Positions 54,287 to 64,000 of a stretch of DNA of 64,000 nt are shown here, one piece after another. Under the pieces are notes generated by a model. It made no database searches, was not told the origin of the DNA, and saw only the letters and a program-made list of their open reading frames with translations. This stretch comes from Herpomyces periplanetae (lineage: Eukaryota; Ascomycota; Laboulbeniomycetes; Herpomycetales; Herpomycetaceae). The DNA is taken from assembly GCA_009733715.1 (NCBI GenBank), contig WMKJ01000030.1, positions 57,263-121,262 of the forward strand, written 5' to 3'. Numbering within the stretch: the first letter of the stretch is position 1; each line of letters opens with the position of its first letter. A program made the translations under genes and the position numbers.

Positions 54287-56335
54287 ATGGAAAACTTTTC
54301 CGGCCACGAGTTCGTCGCTCCCTTGAATATTCCGTCATCATGGCCAGAGTCTGCTACTACCATGTACCAATTTACGCCAAATTCAAACTCTTCGACTGCT
54401 ACTGTCGTCGCAGCGTCTCGATCAAACCTTTACTACTCTGATGCATCGCCAAATAGAGAATCTGTTAATCAAACTGATACTTCAGTTAATGTTTACCACA
54501 GCGAACACAATAACCCGGACTGCCTCACCATGCCTAGCTCTGTCAATAATTGGCCCGTAATACAATCCTTCAACGATCCCAATTTGCAATATCGCAATAG
54601 TATAAGTGTCAGCGATTCGTCATGTAATGAACCAAGTTCCACGGCCTCCATCACAATGCCATCACAGTTATGTCAATCCAATATCATCGAAGCGTTTTAC
54701 TCAGTTCCTCAAGAAAACTTTCCCTCGTCATCAAATGCTCAATTTCCTTCTTATTCCTTGTCCAGCGGGAACGTTCACACATCCAATTCTAGCTTATCCG
54801 TACAGCATATCTCTCTGCAATCTCAAGGTCAACATCAGCATCGGCAATGCTGCCATATTCAACATGCTCACCAACAATGGAACAGTCATTCAAAAGATAG
54901 TCAATCAAATAGTTCGAGAACTCCAAGGCAAACACATCAATCCTTTACCCCAACTCATGCATCTTCCAATGATATGAAGTACGTGGAATCATTTGATCCT
55001 AAAACCGTCAACTTGGCCAATTTTCACTCGCCTACGGATAATGTATCAAGTATAACGGATCTTCAGGCTTTAGAATCCTTTGATGATACTAGCACTCGAT
55101 TACTGACTGACGAAGACAATGAGACTGCCTTCGGGAATTGCAACATCATGTCACACGTTGACTTGGCTCGAACTTGTGAGCTGGTTTCTAGTCCACATGA
55201 TCTGCTAACTGGCCCGTTAAATCGTATACACTCTGAATCCCACTTTAATAATTCTTGTAACGGAAACGTTAATGTATGCGGTTCTCATACTCTTACAGCC
55301 GGCGGTTTCGATGGAGCGGAAAATATCGAAGAAGATAGGTTATGCGGGAACTTTATTACTTACCAGCACAATTTCCACGATATTTCCAAGTATAAAGAAA
55401 ACTTTTTACCACCAGAATGTGGTGTCGTTGAACACTCTAGCATTTCAGCACATGATCGTATTCCTCCGGTTATGCGAGATCGTACGGGTAATTCTATTCG
55501 CGCGCCAAGTGGACGATTAATGCGACGTTTTGATCGAAGGATACCTAACGAAGTTGATATTAATGCACCATCCTGGTACTTGGTCATGCTTCAGGACCTT
55601 GATCCGAGGTTAGGCCCAACTGATATATTGGACCGAATGGGACTTGAAGCAGCGATCGGATCGCCCAATGAAATAAAACGGCGTCTGAATAACATCAGTA
55701 CACGTATGCAACGGTATAGACAGCAGCATAACCGTTTGTCGATTGCCGTACGTCGACAAGGCGGCGATGTAACAAAATCTGAAATGCTGGCCTTGGAAAA
55801 TTTATCTTATGATCAAATACGCTATAATTGTGCATGGACACTGGTATGTGTTCCCGAAGATGCTCATTTTGCACCTGTTGTGCTGGGTCGAAATTCACCT
55901 GGTAGCGTTTATATTAACCCAGCATGTGATGGAAGTTCAACTGGAATAAATATTTGTACAGGCCATAATCATCCTCGTTCATCATTTTCAACATCAGGGT
56001 CATCAACTAACTCCTCGTTATCTTCGTCAACATCATCTGCTTCATCTTCACGATCTTCAGTATCAACATCAATTGCATCACGTATGTATATGCGGCAAAA
56101 TGCATCCACACCATTATTTCCCGTACCCGTACCCACCGGTGACTATACAAGTACACGAATCAAGGAAATTTTGACTGCATTGAATCATTTTCGAATGATA
56201 GCGACGCAGTCTAATCTCGATAATTGGATCCGCTTGGATAAGGAATACTTTCGCAACGCTAAAAACCATCGGGGACAAGAGAAGCGCGTTCAGACGTTAC
56301 TTCAACGAAGGTTACTTCGTGATGTTGGAAAGTAA
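54287..56335 (+). CDS. Large hypothetical protein (682 aa) with a compact charged core
   Basis: Uninterrupted open frame, unusual here where most genes have introns. The start at 54287 has a good context (ACC ATG G). The first 400 residues are Ser/Asn/His/Gln-rich and probably disordered. From about residue 400 a compact segment begins: GRLMRRFDRRIPNEVDINAP, SWYLVMLQDLDPRLGPTDIL, RMGLEAAIGSPNEIKRRLNN, ISTRMQRYRQQHNRLSIAVR, and LENLSYDQIRYNCAWTL (to about 525). A long poly-Ser block follows and then a helical tail (TRIKEILTALNHFRMIATQS). The core has the look of a fungal-specific nuclear domain with RRLN-x-I-x-x-RM-x-x-(W/Y)R; I believe similar cores occur in other fungi, but I cannot name a family or function. 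Confidence 0.7.
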   Translation: MENFSGHEFVAPLNIPSSWPESATTMYQFTPNSNSSTATVVAASRSNLYYSDASPNRESVNQTDTSVNVYHSEHNNPDCLTMPSSVNNWPVIQSFNDPNLQYRNSISVSDSSCNEPSSTASITMPSQLCQSNIIEAFYSVPQENFPSSSNAQFPSYSLSSGNVHTSNSSLSVQHISLQSQGQHQHRQCCHIQHAHQQWNSHSKDSQSNSSRTPRQTHQSFTPTHASSNDMKYVESFDPKTVNLANFHSPTDNVSSITDLQALESFDDTSTRLLTDEDNETAFGNCNIMSHVDLARTCELVSSPHDLLTGPLNRIHSESHFNNSCNGNVNVCGSHTLTAGGFDGAENIEEDRLCGNFITYQHNFHDISKYKENFLPPECGVVEHSSISAHDRIPPVMRDRTGNSIRAPSGRLMRRFDRRIPNEVDINAPSWYLVMLQDLDPRLGPTDILDRMGLEAAIGSPNEIKRRLNNISTRMQRYRQQHNRLSIAVRRQGGDVTKSEMLALENLSYDQIRYNCAWTLVCVPEDAHFAPVVLGRNSPGSVYINPACDGSSTGINICTGHNHPRSSFSTSGSSTNSSLSSSTSSASSSRSSVSTSIASRMYMRQNASTPLFPVPVPTGDYTSTRIKEILTALNHFRMIATQSNLDNWIRLDKEYFRNAKNHRGQEKRVQTLLQRRLLRDVGK

Positions 56336-57873
56336 TACAAGGCCACCATCAAAATGATTATAATTGAAGAAACGATAGCATTACCACTTTAGCACTCCCT
56401 GAATATATTAAAGGGCTGGATTCGGATATACATTTAACGATGTCATACTCTCTGGAGATGATCATGGAAGTTGTGCATTCCGTTTGAACCTAACATATCC
56501 CTGAAATGAATCATTTTCCCCGATTAATACAAGACGAAGCATGAGCAGCGCATACGGCGGTAATTGCGCATTTGATGTATGTTTGTTTACTCCTTTTGTC
56601 GATACCGCGTGTTAACATTATCACTTGCGTTGTACAATTTGTCATGAAATTAACATACAGGTTCAGCTGAGCTGGATATCAGGAAACATTGTTCATAGTG
56701 TGCCTCATGGCATGGTTGTTAATGTAGATTTTTGCATATTATCTAGGGTATAGGAGAACTTTAGTGAAATAAGTTTGAAGTGTAGGATTACAAGAATTTA
56801 AAAAGACCAACTTTTATTGGAAGTTAGGAAAAGATAAATTAAAACTGGTAAATCGATGTGTATGCCAGGGAAATTGAATAAAGATAGATATAAATTAGCC
56901 GTAATAACCAAGGATAGGTTAATATAAATTAGCTGGGAAAAAGTAAGATTACAATGTAAAGGCGAACACTTCGATCAACTGTAAAATTTTAGAACTCATA
57001 AAAGAGTTTAAAAGGCAAAAATCAAAGTATACTTGAACGCATAAAAGAAAAATTCGTACGAATAAAATCTTTTTCCCCCCTCAAAAGTTACTAAAGCAAA
57101 CGAAACCAAATGCTATACCAATGGGTCCCGTGATCGAGGACTCGAATAAAGTTCGGATGAAAGACGGGATGACAGTTGAGGAAAAAGCAAAAACTAGCCT
57201 GATGCAGATGACAGTGGGAAGGAGCTGCACAACGCAGCTGCCCGAACCGGCAGTACAGAAAGTTTGTAGATTGGTGAAACGTGAGACATATGGAAGGCGC
57301 GATGTGGCATGCAATTATGCTGCCGTGGGTGGTGCAGGGCTGAGGATGCGGGGAAGCAGCAGACGGGAGAATGAAGAAATGTTGGGAGATTGATCAGTAA
57401 ACGGTGGAATTAGTAAGCTTGGAGAGAACTAGGTGGGAAAGTTACGGGTTTAGATAGAAGAGGGAAGAAGTTGGGGGATTTTAAGTGAGTTGAATAAGAC
57501 GAGGTTAGGAAAAAACAGTATGACTAGCTAAATTATTTGAAAAACGAGAATTCCTAACTCAAAGGTCAAACACGACCGGTGTTAGAGTCGGAAGATACGC
57601 TAAAAGGGGAAGCTATTTCGCCCAAGCTATAAACAATCCCTTGTAATGACGGCTAGTTAAGCTTTCGCCTACGAACATATTTTCACGCGCGTGCACTTAT
57701 TGCAAGATGAATATTTGAAACAGAACAACCAATATTCCGATCCACTGACGGTGTAAAGCAAATTATAAGAGGATCGATGGCATCTTATAGCGGTCGTGAA
57801 TTGGAATAGTCCATCCATAGAATCAACTTTTGAAGTCGCAGCCGACCAGATTGCGGGGAGCTGAGGGGCGAGT
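56336..57873. other. Convergent spacer between the 682-aa gene and eL41
   Basis: 1.5 kb, AT-rich, with many AAATTAG/TAAATTAG steps at 56750-57060. The ORF at 57121-57393 (plus) is antisense to an equally open hydrophobic ORF (57081-57314), and I trust neither. Nothing else recognised. Confidence 0.35.
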
Positions 57874-58033
57874 TTACTTGCTAAACGAGAAAAGATGACA
57901 TGTGAATAACAAAAAAAGATTTAAGAGGCAAGAAAGACACCAAGAACAGAACTAAATATTACCTTCTGGCTCTCATTTTCCTTCGCTTTCTTTTAAGACG
58001 TCGAACACGCTTCTTCCTCCATTTAGCTCTCAT
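57874..58033 (-). CDS. RPL41: 60S ribosomal protein eL41
   Basis: The smallest ribosomal protein, 25 residues of almost pure Arg/Lys, located at the inter-subunit bridge. Exon 58033-57963 encodes MRAKWRKKRVRRLKRKRRKM then RAR plus two bases. The intron 57962-57881 (GTAATA...CGTTTAG) splits the Ser codon, and exon 57880-57874 supplies C AAG TAA, giving the invariant C-terminal Ser-Lys. Without splicing the frame would stop after RARR, so the exact family ending R-S-K supports the intron. Upstream, TTTTTCAG at about 58051-58058 suggests a 5' leader intron. Too short for ordinary ORF calling. Confidence 0.95.
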
Positions 58034-58674
58034 TTCGCCAGAACAAAATGTCTGAAAAACTTTCACGTTAGCACTAAGATTTTGCTGATTAAAGAACCCA
58101 AATTATCATATGACAATAAGCAGAAAACCGCTAGTTATACGGTGAAACTGGCGTAAAATACTAATCTCGCTACTTACCCAAGTGTATCACCGAAGCTCGA
58201 ATGTCCGGAAAAATGGGATGCAGAAAAGCTCACTTCAGACTCGGGGTCGCTTAAAATACAATTGTGCGGACACTGATGACTAATATAGGAACATTATTTA
58301 GCCGGCTGAAGTGATGATTAGCTGAGCCGGATGCTAGAAAAGAGTTGGAGGGCAAGTGAGGGACAGAGGGTAAGGATGAAACTTCTAGGAATAAGCCTGG
58401 AAAATTTTTGAACTAGTAGAAGCAAAAATAGATCGAAGTTTGTAATTTAACATTATGAAATATATATATGTAAAATACAAATGATATTTTTATCCATACA
58501 CACTAATCAAGTTTACCTGACTCGTCCACTTGTGTATTATCGCTTTTCTATATTCGGGATGGTAATACAATTATCCGAGGAGCATTGGATTAGGGCACGT
58601 GATTCACCAGATTAAACATGTTGGTTTAGGTACGCGATGCGCGTTCGAAATTATTTTTTGCAGGGATTTTAAAC
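58034..58674. promoter_or_regulatory. Divergent region between eL41 and the FHA kinase
   Basis: About 640 bp. Probably contains the eL41 leader intron, both promoters and a CACGTG at 58596-58601 near the kinase start. No other coding exon seen. Confidence 0.4.
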
Positions 58675-60650
58675 ATGGACCATTCGACTCGTTCAATTGT
58701 AGCGAATTTTTTGGTATACAGGATTGAAGAAGCTAACATTCAAAGGAAACTGGTCTGGAGTGACAATTGTAATAAAAAGCCACTCAAGACAATTACGATT
58801 CGATGTCATGATGATTTTTTCATTGGCAGGAATGCCGAAAATTGGTCAGTAAAGCTGTTATAAGAGCTTGTTTAATGCAATATAATCGTTATCCGATGAT
58901 TATGAAATTCTGATATATGAATATTTCAGTCGTGAAGTATTGGATGATTCAACTATATCAAATAAACATGTGCGCATATCGTGTATTTCACTTGGATTGT
59001 CATGCAATGGAAATTCACTTCAATCTCTGGTTTACTTAAAGGATATATCACGAAATGGGAGTATATTAAAACGAGCCAATTCAATTGATTCATCGACTTC
59101 GAATGTAGTGGAGCGATTAACGGGAGGCTCAGAACCAGCGCTGCTCAATGATAATGACGAAGTACTGATTGGATCGTCAATTCTGCTTGTGTTTAAAAAT
59201 TGTGAGCTGTATACGTGGAAATTTAGAATGTCTGATGCTTTACAAGCATTCGAGTTACAGGTAAATATTTTATAATGCGCTAAGTTTGATTCCGCGTTTT
59301 CATGAATTGCTTGTTAAGATCCTTGTGTTAGCTTATTTATTGTATAGACTAAGTAATGAACCATTATAGATGATTAGGAAACAGTACGAAATTACGGATC
59401 GAGTACTTGGGCAAGGTGGATATGGAAATGTTTTAGTTGCTCGCTGCAAGGCTACTCAAAAACATGTTGCGTGCAAGATTGTTAGCTTCAAAGATCTCAA
59501 GAGGAACTTGAATTTGGGTAGTAAGATTTACGATTTTTTTTGCTCTATTTACACATTTGGCAATCATAGCATTGGATTAAAGTGGTTACATGTTTTCGCG
59601 AAAAAGTTAGCTGATTGGTTAGATGACATATCAAAGCTCGTCCAAAAGCATTGTCGTGAATTTGAACTTTTACTCACTTTGGATCATGTAAGTGGTTACA
59701 AAGTATATCACGTATGAATTATTCATAAGATGAAACAAAAGGCTAACTATTACGGATTGAGTACAAACCAGCCTAATATAGTTAGGATGGAGAAAGTTTT
59801 CCGGAGTAGTCGAACTACGTATGCTTAAAAGTTTAAGTGGTCATGTCAAAGATGAAGTTACTAACGATTAAACAGGTATATATTTCAAGAATTAGTTACC
59901 GGAGGGGATCTTTTTTCATTTGTTGAATATAAAGGAGGAAAGCTGGAAGATGTAGAAGCAGCAATTATTGTTCGACAAGTTCTAATGGCAGTTGAATATT
60001 TACATAATGTTAACATAGTTCACCGAGATTTAAAACCGGATAATATCTTGTTAACATCGCGTACTTTATCAACTGCTCGGGTAGTTCTGACTGACTTTGG
60101 GCATGCTATAAAGTTGCGAGGGGGCGATGGAAGTGAAGGGAACGGGAATGGGGAGTGTGATACTGATCGAATGTTTTCCATTGACGTAGGAACATTTGAA
60201 TACGCGGCGCCTGAAACGTACGGTAGAAATAAAGCTACCTCAATGAGCCAAGGATATTCCAAGTCCGTTGATATTTGGTCGGTGGGGGCTTTAACAGCAA
60301 TGTTATTAACGGGAAAAATTATGTTTTCGAGGGATTCGAGGTCCAAAATAAGTCAAGAGAATGATGATTTTCTCGTACGAAGGTTCAATTATATTGACAA
60401 CGGGCTTGATTGGAAGGAAATTGGAACTCGACCCAAAGAGTTCGTCAAGAGTTTGCTTAGGTTAGATGAGACTAGCCGGCCAACCGCAAGTCAAGCGCTA
60501 AAGGACCCTTGGTTTAACAACAAACTTTATGGAGATTATCTTGATCTATTGTATTCACGATCAATTAAACATTGGAAAGCAAGGCCCAGTGATTCGAGTG
60601 ATAAAATTGAGTATTTGGAGGTCAAAAGTGACTTAAAAACATACGAATGA
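58675..60650 (+). CDS. FHA-domain Ser/Thr kinase, Rad53/Cds1/Chk2 family
   Basis: Checkpoint-type CAMK kinase with a single N-terminal FHA domain. Exons 58675-58844, 58930-59260, 59370-59520, 59611-59687, 59772-59818 and 59876-60650 give 516 residues. FHA: IRCHDDFFIGRN, then LDDSTISNKHVRISC and LKDISRNGSILKR. Kinase: VLGQGGYGNVLVARC (Gly loop), HVACKIV (Lys), HCREFELLLTLDHPNIV (helix-C Glu), VHRDLKPDNILL, VVLTDFGHAI (the DFGH typical of Chk2), GTFEYAAPETYG and SVDIWSVGAL. Segment 59521-59610 is open in frame but is read here as a 90-nt intron (GTAAGA...GTTAG), because keeping it would insert 30 residues between the catalytic Lys and helix C. There is no second FHA domain and no SCD-rich tail of note, so it could be Cds1- or Mek1-like; the two cannot be separated by eye. 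Tail-to-tail with BUD13 (20 bp). Confidence 0.87.
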
Positions 60651-60670
60651 AGGTGTAGGGGGGGAGCTTT

Positions 60671-61786
60671 TCAATCATCTGTTTGCATGGAATACTCAAG
60701 AATTCGATTTCTTGCTACTCGGTTCATTGCTGCGAAATACCGCTTTTCAAATCCAGTTGATCTATCTACTCCATCCCAAAGATGACCTGGCGCAACATTG
60801 TATCGATTAGCTTCCCACGGACCCTTATAGGTTGGAAGGGACGGAGATTTGGTAGGAGGTTCGGATGTTTTCGCTTTAGTCCCGAATAATTTGTCTAGAT
60901 CATGATTATCATTGGAAAATTTACTGGCAGGATCATTCCAGATGTCGCGAGACTTTTGTAATTCATTCAATTCTTTATCATCCGCAGTTCTGGCGAATTT
61001 CATGAATTTAGCTTCTTGAAGCTGCTTACGGTGTTTTGCCGCTTCTTCTTTTTGTACATCTCCTCCACGTTCTTCTAATTCATCACGCTTGCGCTTTTCT
61101 TCCATTTCGATCTTGTTGCGCATTTGGGCTCTAAGCATTGAAATGTTAACTATTCTTCCAGTAGCATCCCGATATATCGTATCATGTTTAGGGGCACCAC
61201 TATTAATGTTAACATTATTCTCGGCATTTGCGGCCTGTAGTGCGATTAAGTCTTGCTTTTGACGGTCTTTCTTAAGTTTAATGGCTTCGGAAACTTGATC
61301 TGCAGTTTGTAATCCAGCTTTTGCACCAGAGGTCATTAATTCAGGGTTATATTTTTCATCATCGACTTGGACAATTTGGGGCTCGTCAATTTTATCTTCA
61401 TCACGATTTAACCTTTCCTGGTTAGCCTGAGCTACTATGGCTTCGGCGAGCGCATCCTCCTTATGGGTATTATTTTTTTCTTCGATGACTTTCCATTTGT
61501 TAACTTTATTCATTTTGAAATCCGCAGTGTATCCGACAACAACAGGGTCAGTTTCATCGTTACTGTTTTCCAGTTTGCTACGATTTAGTTCAGTCAAACA
61601 TTTATAAGGGGCGTCAACTTTAGTAGCCTGCTGTATGGAAATATCCAGTTCATCATCATCTTTGATGATCAGATGATCTTCATTTTTTCTAGATTTTTTC
61701 TTCTTAGATTTATTGGAACCCGAAAAGCCCGACGGCGAAGTATCGGCCGTCAGGTATTTTTTAGCCAAATAATCCGCTAGTGACAT
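60671..61786 (-). CDS. BUD13: Pre-mRNA-splicing factor Bud13/Cwc26
   Basis: RES-complex subunit (with Snu17 and Pml1) that stabilises the activated spliceosome. A single open frame of 371 residues. The N-terminus MSLADYLAKKYLTADTS is the family opening, followed by Lys-rich and acidic segments. Middle: NPELMTSGAKAGLQTADQVS, a signature of Bud13. The conserved C-terminal region is TIYRDATGRIVNISMLRAQM, then PTYKGPWEANRYNVAPGHLW and DGVDRSTGFEKRYFAAMNRV, the U2AF-homology-binding end. It is highly charged and largely disordered, as known for the family. No intron seen. Its stop lies 20 bp from the kinase stop, so the two transcripts must overlap or terminate very tightly. Confidence 0.95.
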   Translation of the reverse strand: MSLADYLAKKYLTADTSPSGFSGSNKSKKKKSRKNEDHLIIKDDDELDISIQQATKVDAPYKCLTELNRSKLENSNDETDPVVVGYTADFKMNKVNKWKVIEEKNNTHKEDALAEAIVAQANQERLNRDEDKIDEPQIVQVDDEKYNPELMTSGAKAGLQTADQVSEAIKLKKDRQKQDLIALQAANAENNVNINSGAPKHDTIYRDATGRIVNISMLRAQMRNKIEMEEKRKRDELEERGGDVQKEEAAKHRKQLQEAKFMKFARTADDKELNELQKSRDIWNDPASKFSNDNHDLDKLFGTKAKTSEPPTKSPSLPTYKGPWEANRYNVAPGHLWDGVDRSTGFEKRYFAAMNRVARNRILEYSMQTDD

Positions 61787-63613
61787 GAGTATCTTAATTA
61801 ACCCGTTAAGAAGTCTAAAGAATCCCAGAATAGTTCTGCGTAAATTTCATCCATTTACTCCCTGACTCCGGTCCTTCTGCAGAAACTCCGCCACTCATCT
61901 TCTAGAAGCCCTCCGTCTCATCTCATCTCTACAGCGCCTTCCACTCTGGGAAACCCTCCAGCCACATGGATCGTCTCATCCGATCTCATCCCGTCTCATC
62001 ACAAGCCACACCCCCTAACCCTGATTCCCGTCGAGGATGCTGACTAAGCTTTCCCGTGATTATTCCCAAAGACAAAACCCACCAGACGAGACGCGAAAGG
62101 GAAGAATTTCCATTTCGAAGTATATTTTTTGACGAAATTTCGAAAATATTTTTTGCATATTGTCGTTTTATTGTCCAATTAATCCAATTCTTTGATACAT
62201 GTGGAATGTTAATGGAATACTTTTGAGCTCAGTCTTACGAAACTATTCATACTCCGCCTCATTCACCTTTAATCAAGATAAATTACCCTCATGCTCGCTT
62301 TTATCGTCTTTGATGCCTCACCGCTTTTTTATTTATTTATTAATATTTTGTCTTAAAAGAACGGTTGAGTAAACTAGAGTTTTAAATCCGCTTTATCTAG
62401 TTACCAATATTCTATACTTCACCGTCAGGATTCTTAAAGGCTACCGCTTCCTTACCAAGCTGACATTTTCCTTCTACTCAATTAACAGTCTTGTTATCTT
62501 CTTAATCTCTCGGTCTTTCGTCTTATAATTTACTAATTAATCCATATAATTCGTGTTTTGAATACTCTTTCTTTGAGGAATTCTTCTACAATCTCTAGCC
62601 TTCTCATGTACTTTGTTCTCACCTCAGGCTTCACATCTGTATATCATTATCCCCATACCATTTCCCAGCAATACTCTATCACTTTTACCCGGCATGTTAT
62701 ATCACAATTCAAGAGTTTTCTGTTATCATACCGCCGTCTTGATCGACATTACTCCCCTCCATCCCCACTCATTTATCTGACTATTCATTTAACTGAAAAT
62801 CATCATGGTTAAAATTTCTCTTCACTAAGTGCTGTGCTGCTGGCACGCTTCTCACTGTGTTAACCCTGCCTTCCCATTCATTCATCTTTCCATCCATCCA
62901 CTCAGTCATTCCCCAGGTAGTCGAATTACTCGCTGTCGGTATGACGCTCCTCATTACCGTATGCTACCTAACTCAGCTGCGAAACGCTCATTCACATAAC
63001 TTAAAAGCAATATCCGTCTATGGCGCATATTCTCGAACAATTTGACCCCATTTAGTCATGCTAGGTTTCGGAATCTTTAGATTCGCGTGTCGCTCAAGTC
63101 GTGCAAACGTGTGCAGTACAATTGTTTGCGATGGTATGTTCATTCCTAGATGCCTTGCTGTGATTGGTTTCTTTGTTCTGTTAATCAAGCAATGCTTTGT
63201 TTGATTAACCAAGCTCTAGGTAATTCCATCTCTAAGATACTCTGACATTCCTAAAATTTTCATGTTCCAGCATCCGTGAAATGCGATTTTTTATCATGCA
63301 GCTTTTAATTACGTTTTAATCGAGTAACCTCTGCGTTCTTCTGATTGATTAGCCCAGTCTACACTTGTACTAGTGTCGGCTATTTTTCTACATCATGTTA
63401 CACATGTTAGAGCATGTTTGTTTCGTACTTTACATGTTGCTGTCGTTAACTACCAAAGACTTTCAAACTTTATATATCTTCCACATCTTGCGCATGTTTT
63501 TTTACTACGGTCAATTGTCAGCTAAGAAGTATCTCCACGGTTTTACCGGCTCCATCTGATTACTATGCTTTAATTGTTAACCTTTTATCACCGGATTTAA
63601 TTTTCATGCTCAT
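61787..63613. other. 1.8 kb intergenic region upstream of BUD13 and the last gene
   Basis: Divergent spacing. Near BUD13 (61880-62030) are repeated TCTCATC/CCGTCTCATC words and one TTCTAGAAG. The remainder is AT- or CT-rich with short ORFs (62558-62812, 62857-63045) lacking family resemblance. A large 5' leader for the last gene is likely. Confidence 0.35.
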
Positions 63614-64000
63614 ATGGCACTCGCCGTTCGTCCTATTATACCCGCTTCACTCGACAGCAATGGTTCCTGCTCGTCCCTGAAGGGATACAGCTTAATCTTT
63701 TCCCCTCCGGCATTACTTTCACATGGAAGTAACTGCAATAATCGTGATAAATTACTCCCCATTCCCGGGAATGCAAGTAAAACCAATTTCATCGTTTACA
63801 TCAATCCTCCTCATGGTTTCGACTATACCTCTCCAAACTTGAATAACAATGTAAACATGAGCTCCCATAATCCGGATGTTGACCCAGATAGAGGGGATAG
63901 CTCCCTAACTTTAACTATATTCACAGATGGAAAATCATCTTTACGAGAAGATGAAACCGGTGTTAACCGTGAGCCTGATGAGCATACCAAACATCAAAAT
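63614..64000 (+). CDS. 5' part of an unidentified gene, runs off the window end
   Basis: Open frame from ATG 63614 to the last base, 129 codons without a stop, so it continues beyond the window. It starts MALAVRPIIPASLDSNGSCS, then SLKGYSLIFSPPALLSHG, a hydrophobic stretch TNFIVYINPPHGFDYTSP, and an Asn/Asp/Ser-rich part. The second half (SLTLTIFTDGKSSLREDETG) is charged. No recognised domain. An earlier exon or an intron within the stretch is possible, and an antisense ORF (63610-63792) overlaps it, so coding status is only probable. Confidence 0.45.
   Translation, partial: MALAVRPIIPASLDSNGSCSSLKGYSLIFSPPALLSHGSNCNNRDKLLPIPGNASKTNFIVYINPPHGFDYTSPNLNNNVNMSSHNPDVDPDRGDSSLTLTIFTDGKSSLREDETGVNREPDEHTKHQN

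Noticed and set aside
57081-57393. Opposed ORFs of 77 and 90 aa
   Set aside because: Equally open on both strands with no conserved features; coding status cannot be supported for either.
1-64000. tRNA, rRNA, snRNA genes, CRISPR arrays, insertion sequences, long terminal repeats
   Set aside because: No tRNA B-box with a plausible cloverleaf, no direct-repeat spacer array, no reverse transcriptase or transposase motif and no long terminal repeats were noticed by reading. A covariance-model and repeat scan would be needed to exclude them fully.
1-64000. A novel multi-gene system or biosynthetic cluster
   Set aside because: Adjacent genes belong to unrelated housekeeping pathways with independent promoters; no co-directional set of unknown genes suggests a coordinated system.

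Overview
This window is nuclear DNA from a fungus. The genes are eukaryotic, short introns interrupt most of them (GT-AG, often with a CTAAC/TACTAAC-like branch site), and the gene set is fungal: a division 1 chitin synthase, a URC1-type uracil-catabolism protein, a Sur1-type sphingolipid mannosyltransferase, a Las21/Gpi7 ethanolamine phosphate transferase, a Gvp36-type BAR protein, a DUF2015 protein, and Mei2-like and FHA-kinase genes. Ribosomal protein eL28 is present (budding yeast lacks it). I cannot name the species. I saw no intact transposon, CRISPR array, rRNA or tRNA gene, and no prokaryotic-style operon.

Layout. 0.3-7 kb: Elf1 (-), URC1 (+), eS1 (+), a mitochondrial-type peptidyl-tRNA hydrolase (-). 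7-14 kb: an R3H-domain protein (-), a poorly resolved stretch with coding-like fragments (9-11.6 kb), a Gvp36-like BAR protein (+). 14-24 kb: a RING-H2 protein (-), an unassigned ORF (+), the Gpi7/Las21 enzyme (+), an Rmp1-like RNase MRP subunit (-). 23.5-32 kb: chitin synthase (-), KIN17 (+), a GT32 mannosyltransferase (+). 33.9-40.2 kb: an SF3b4/Hsh49 splicing factor (+), a DUF2015 membrane protein (-), eL28 (+), exocyst Sec15 in nine exons (-). 40.2-43.7 kb is a pyrimidine-rich non-coding block. 43.7-50 kb: a ten-exon Mei2-like RNA-binding protein (+), a 78-aa unknown (-), eL39 (+), Nta1 amidase (-). 50-64 kb: a 4.5 kb gap with a possible SNF2-like relic, a 682-aa unknown (+), eL41 (-), an FHA checkpoint kinase (+), Bud13/Cwc26 (-), and the 5' part of a gene running off the end (+).

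These are mostly core housekeeping genes and are not functionally clustered. Loose themes are ribosome and translation (eS1, eL28, eL39, eL41, Pth), splicing and RNA (SF3b4, Bud13, Rmp1, Mei2-like, KIN17), cell surface and secretion (chitin synthase, Gpi7, Sur1-like, Sec15, Gvp36-like), and signalling (FHA kinase, RING protein, Nta1).

The most notable feature is the splicing architecture. Coding exons at gene ends can be extremely small: an ATG-only first exon in Elf1, a 6-nt first exon in eL39, a 6-nt last coding exon in URC1 and a 7-nt last exon in eL41. The Mei2-like RRM is cut into exons of 18-67 nt, two genes carry introns that leave the reading frame open, and one intron probably starts with GC. 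Several real genes (Elf1, eL39, eL41, the 78-aa gene) are therefore invisible to plain ORF calling. All splice sites come from reading the sequence, supported by frame continuity and family conservation. I found no convincing novel multi-gene system.
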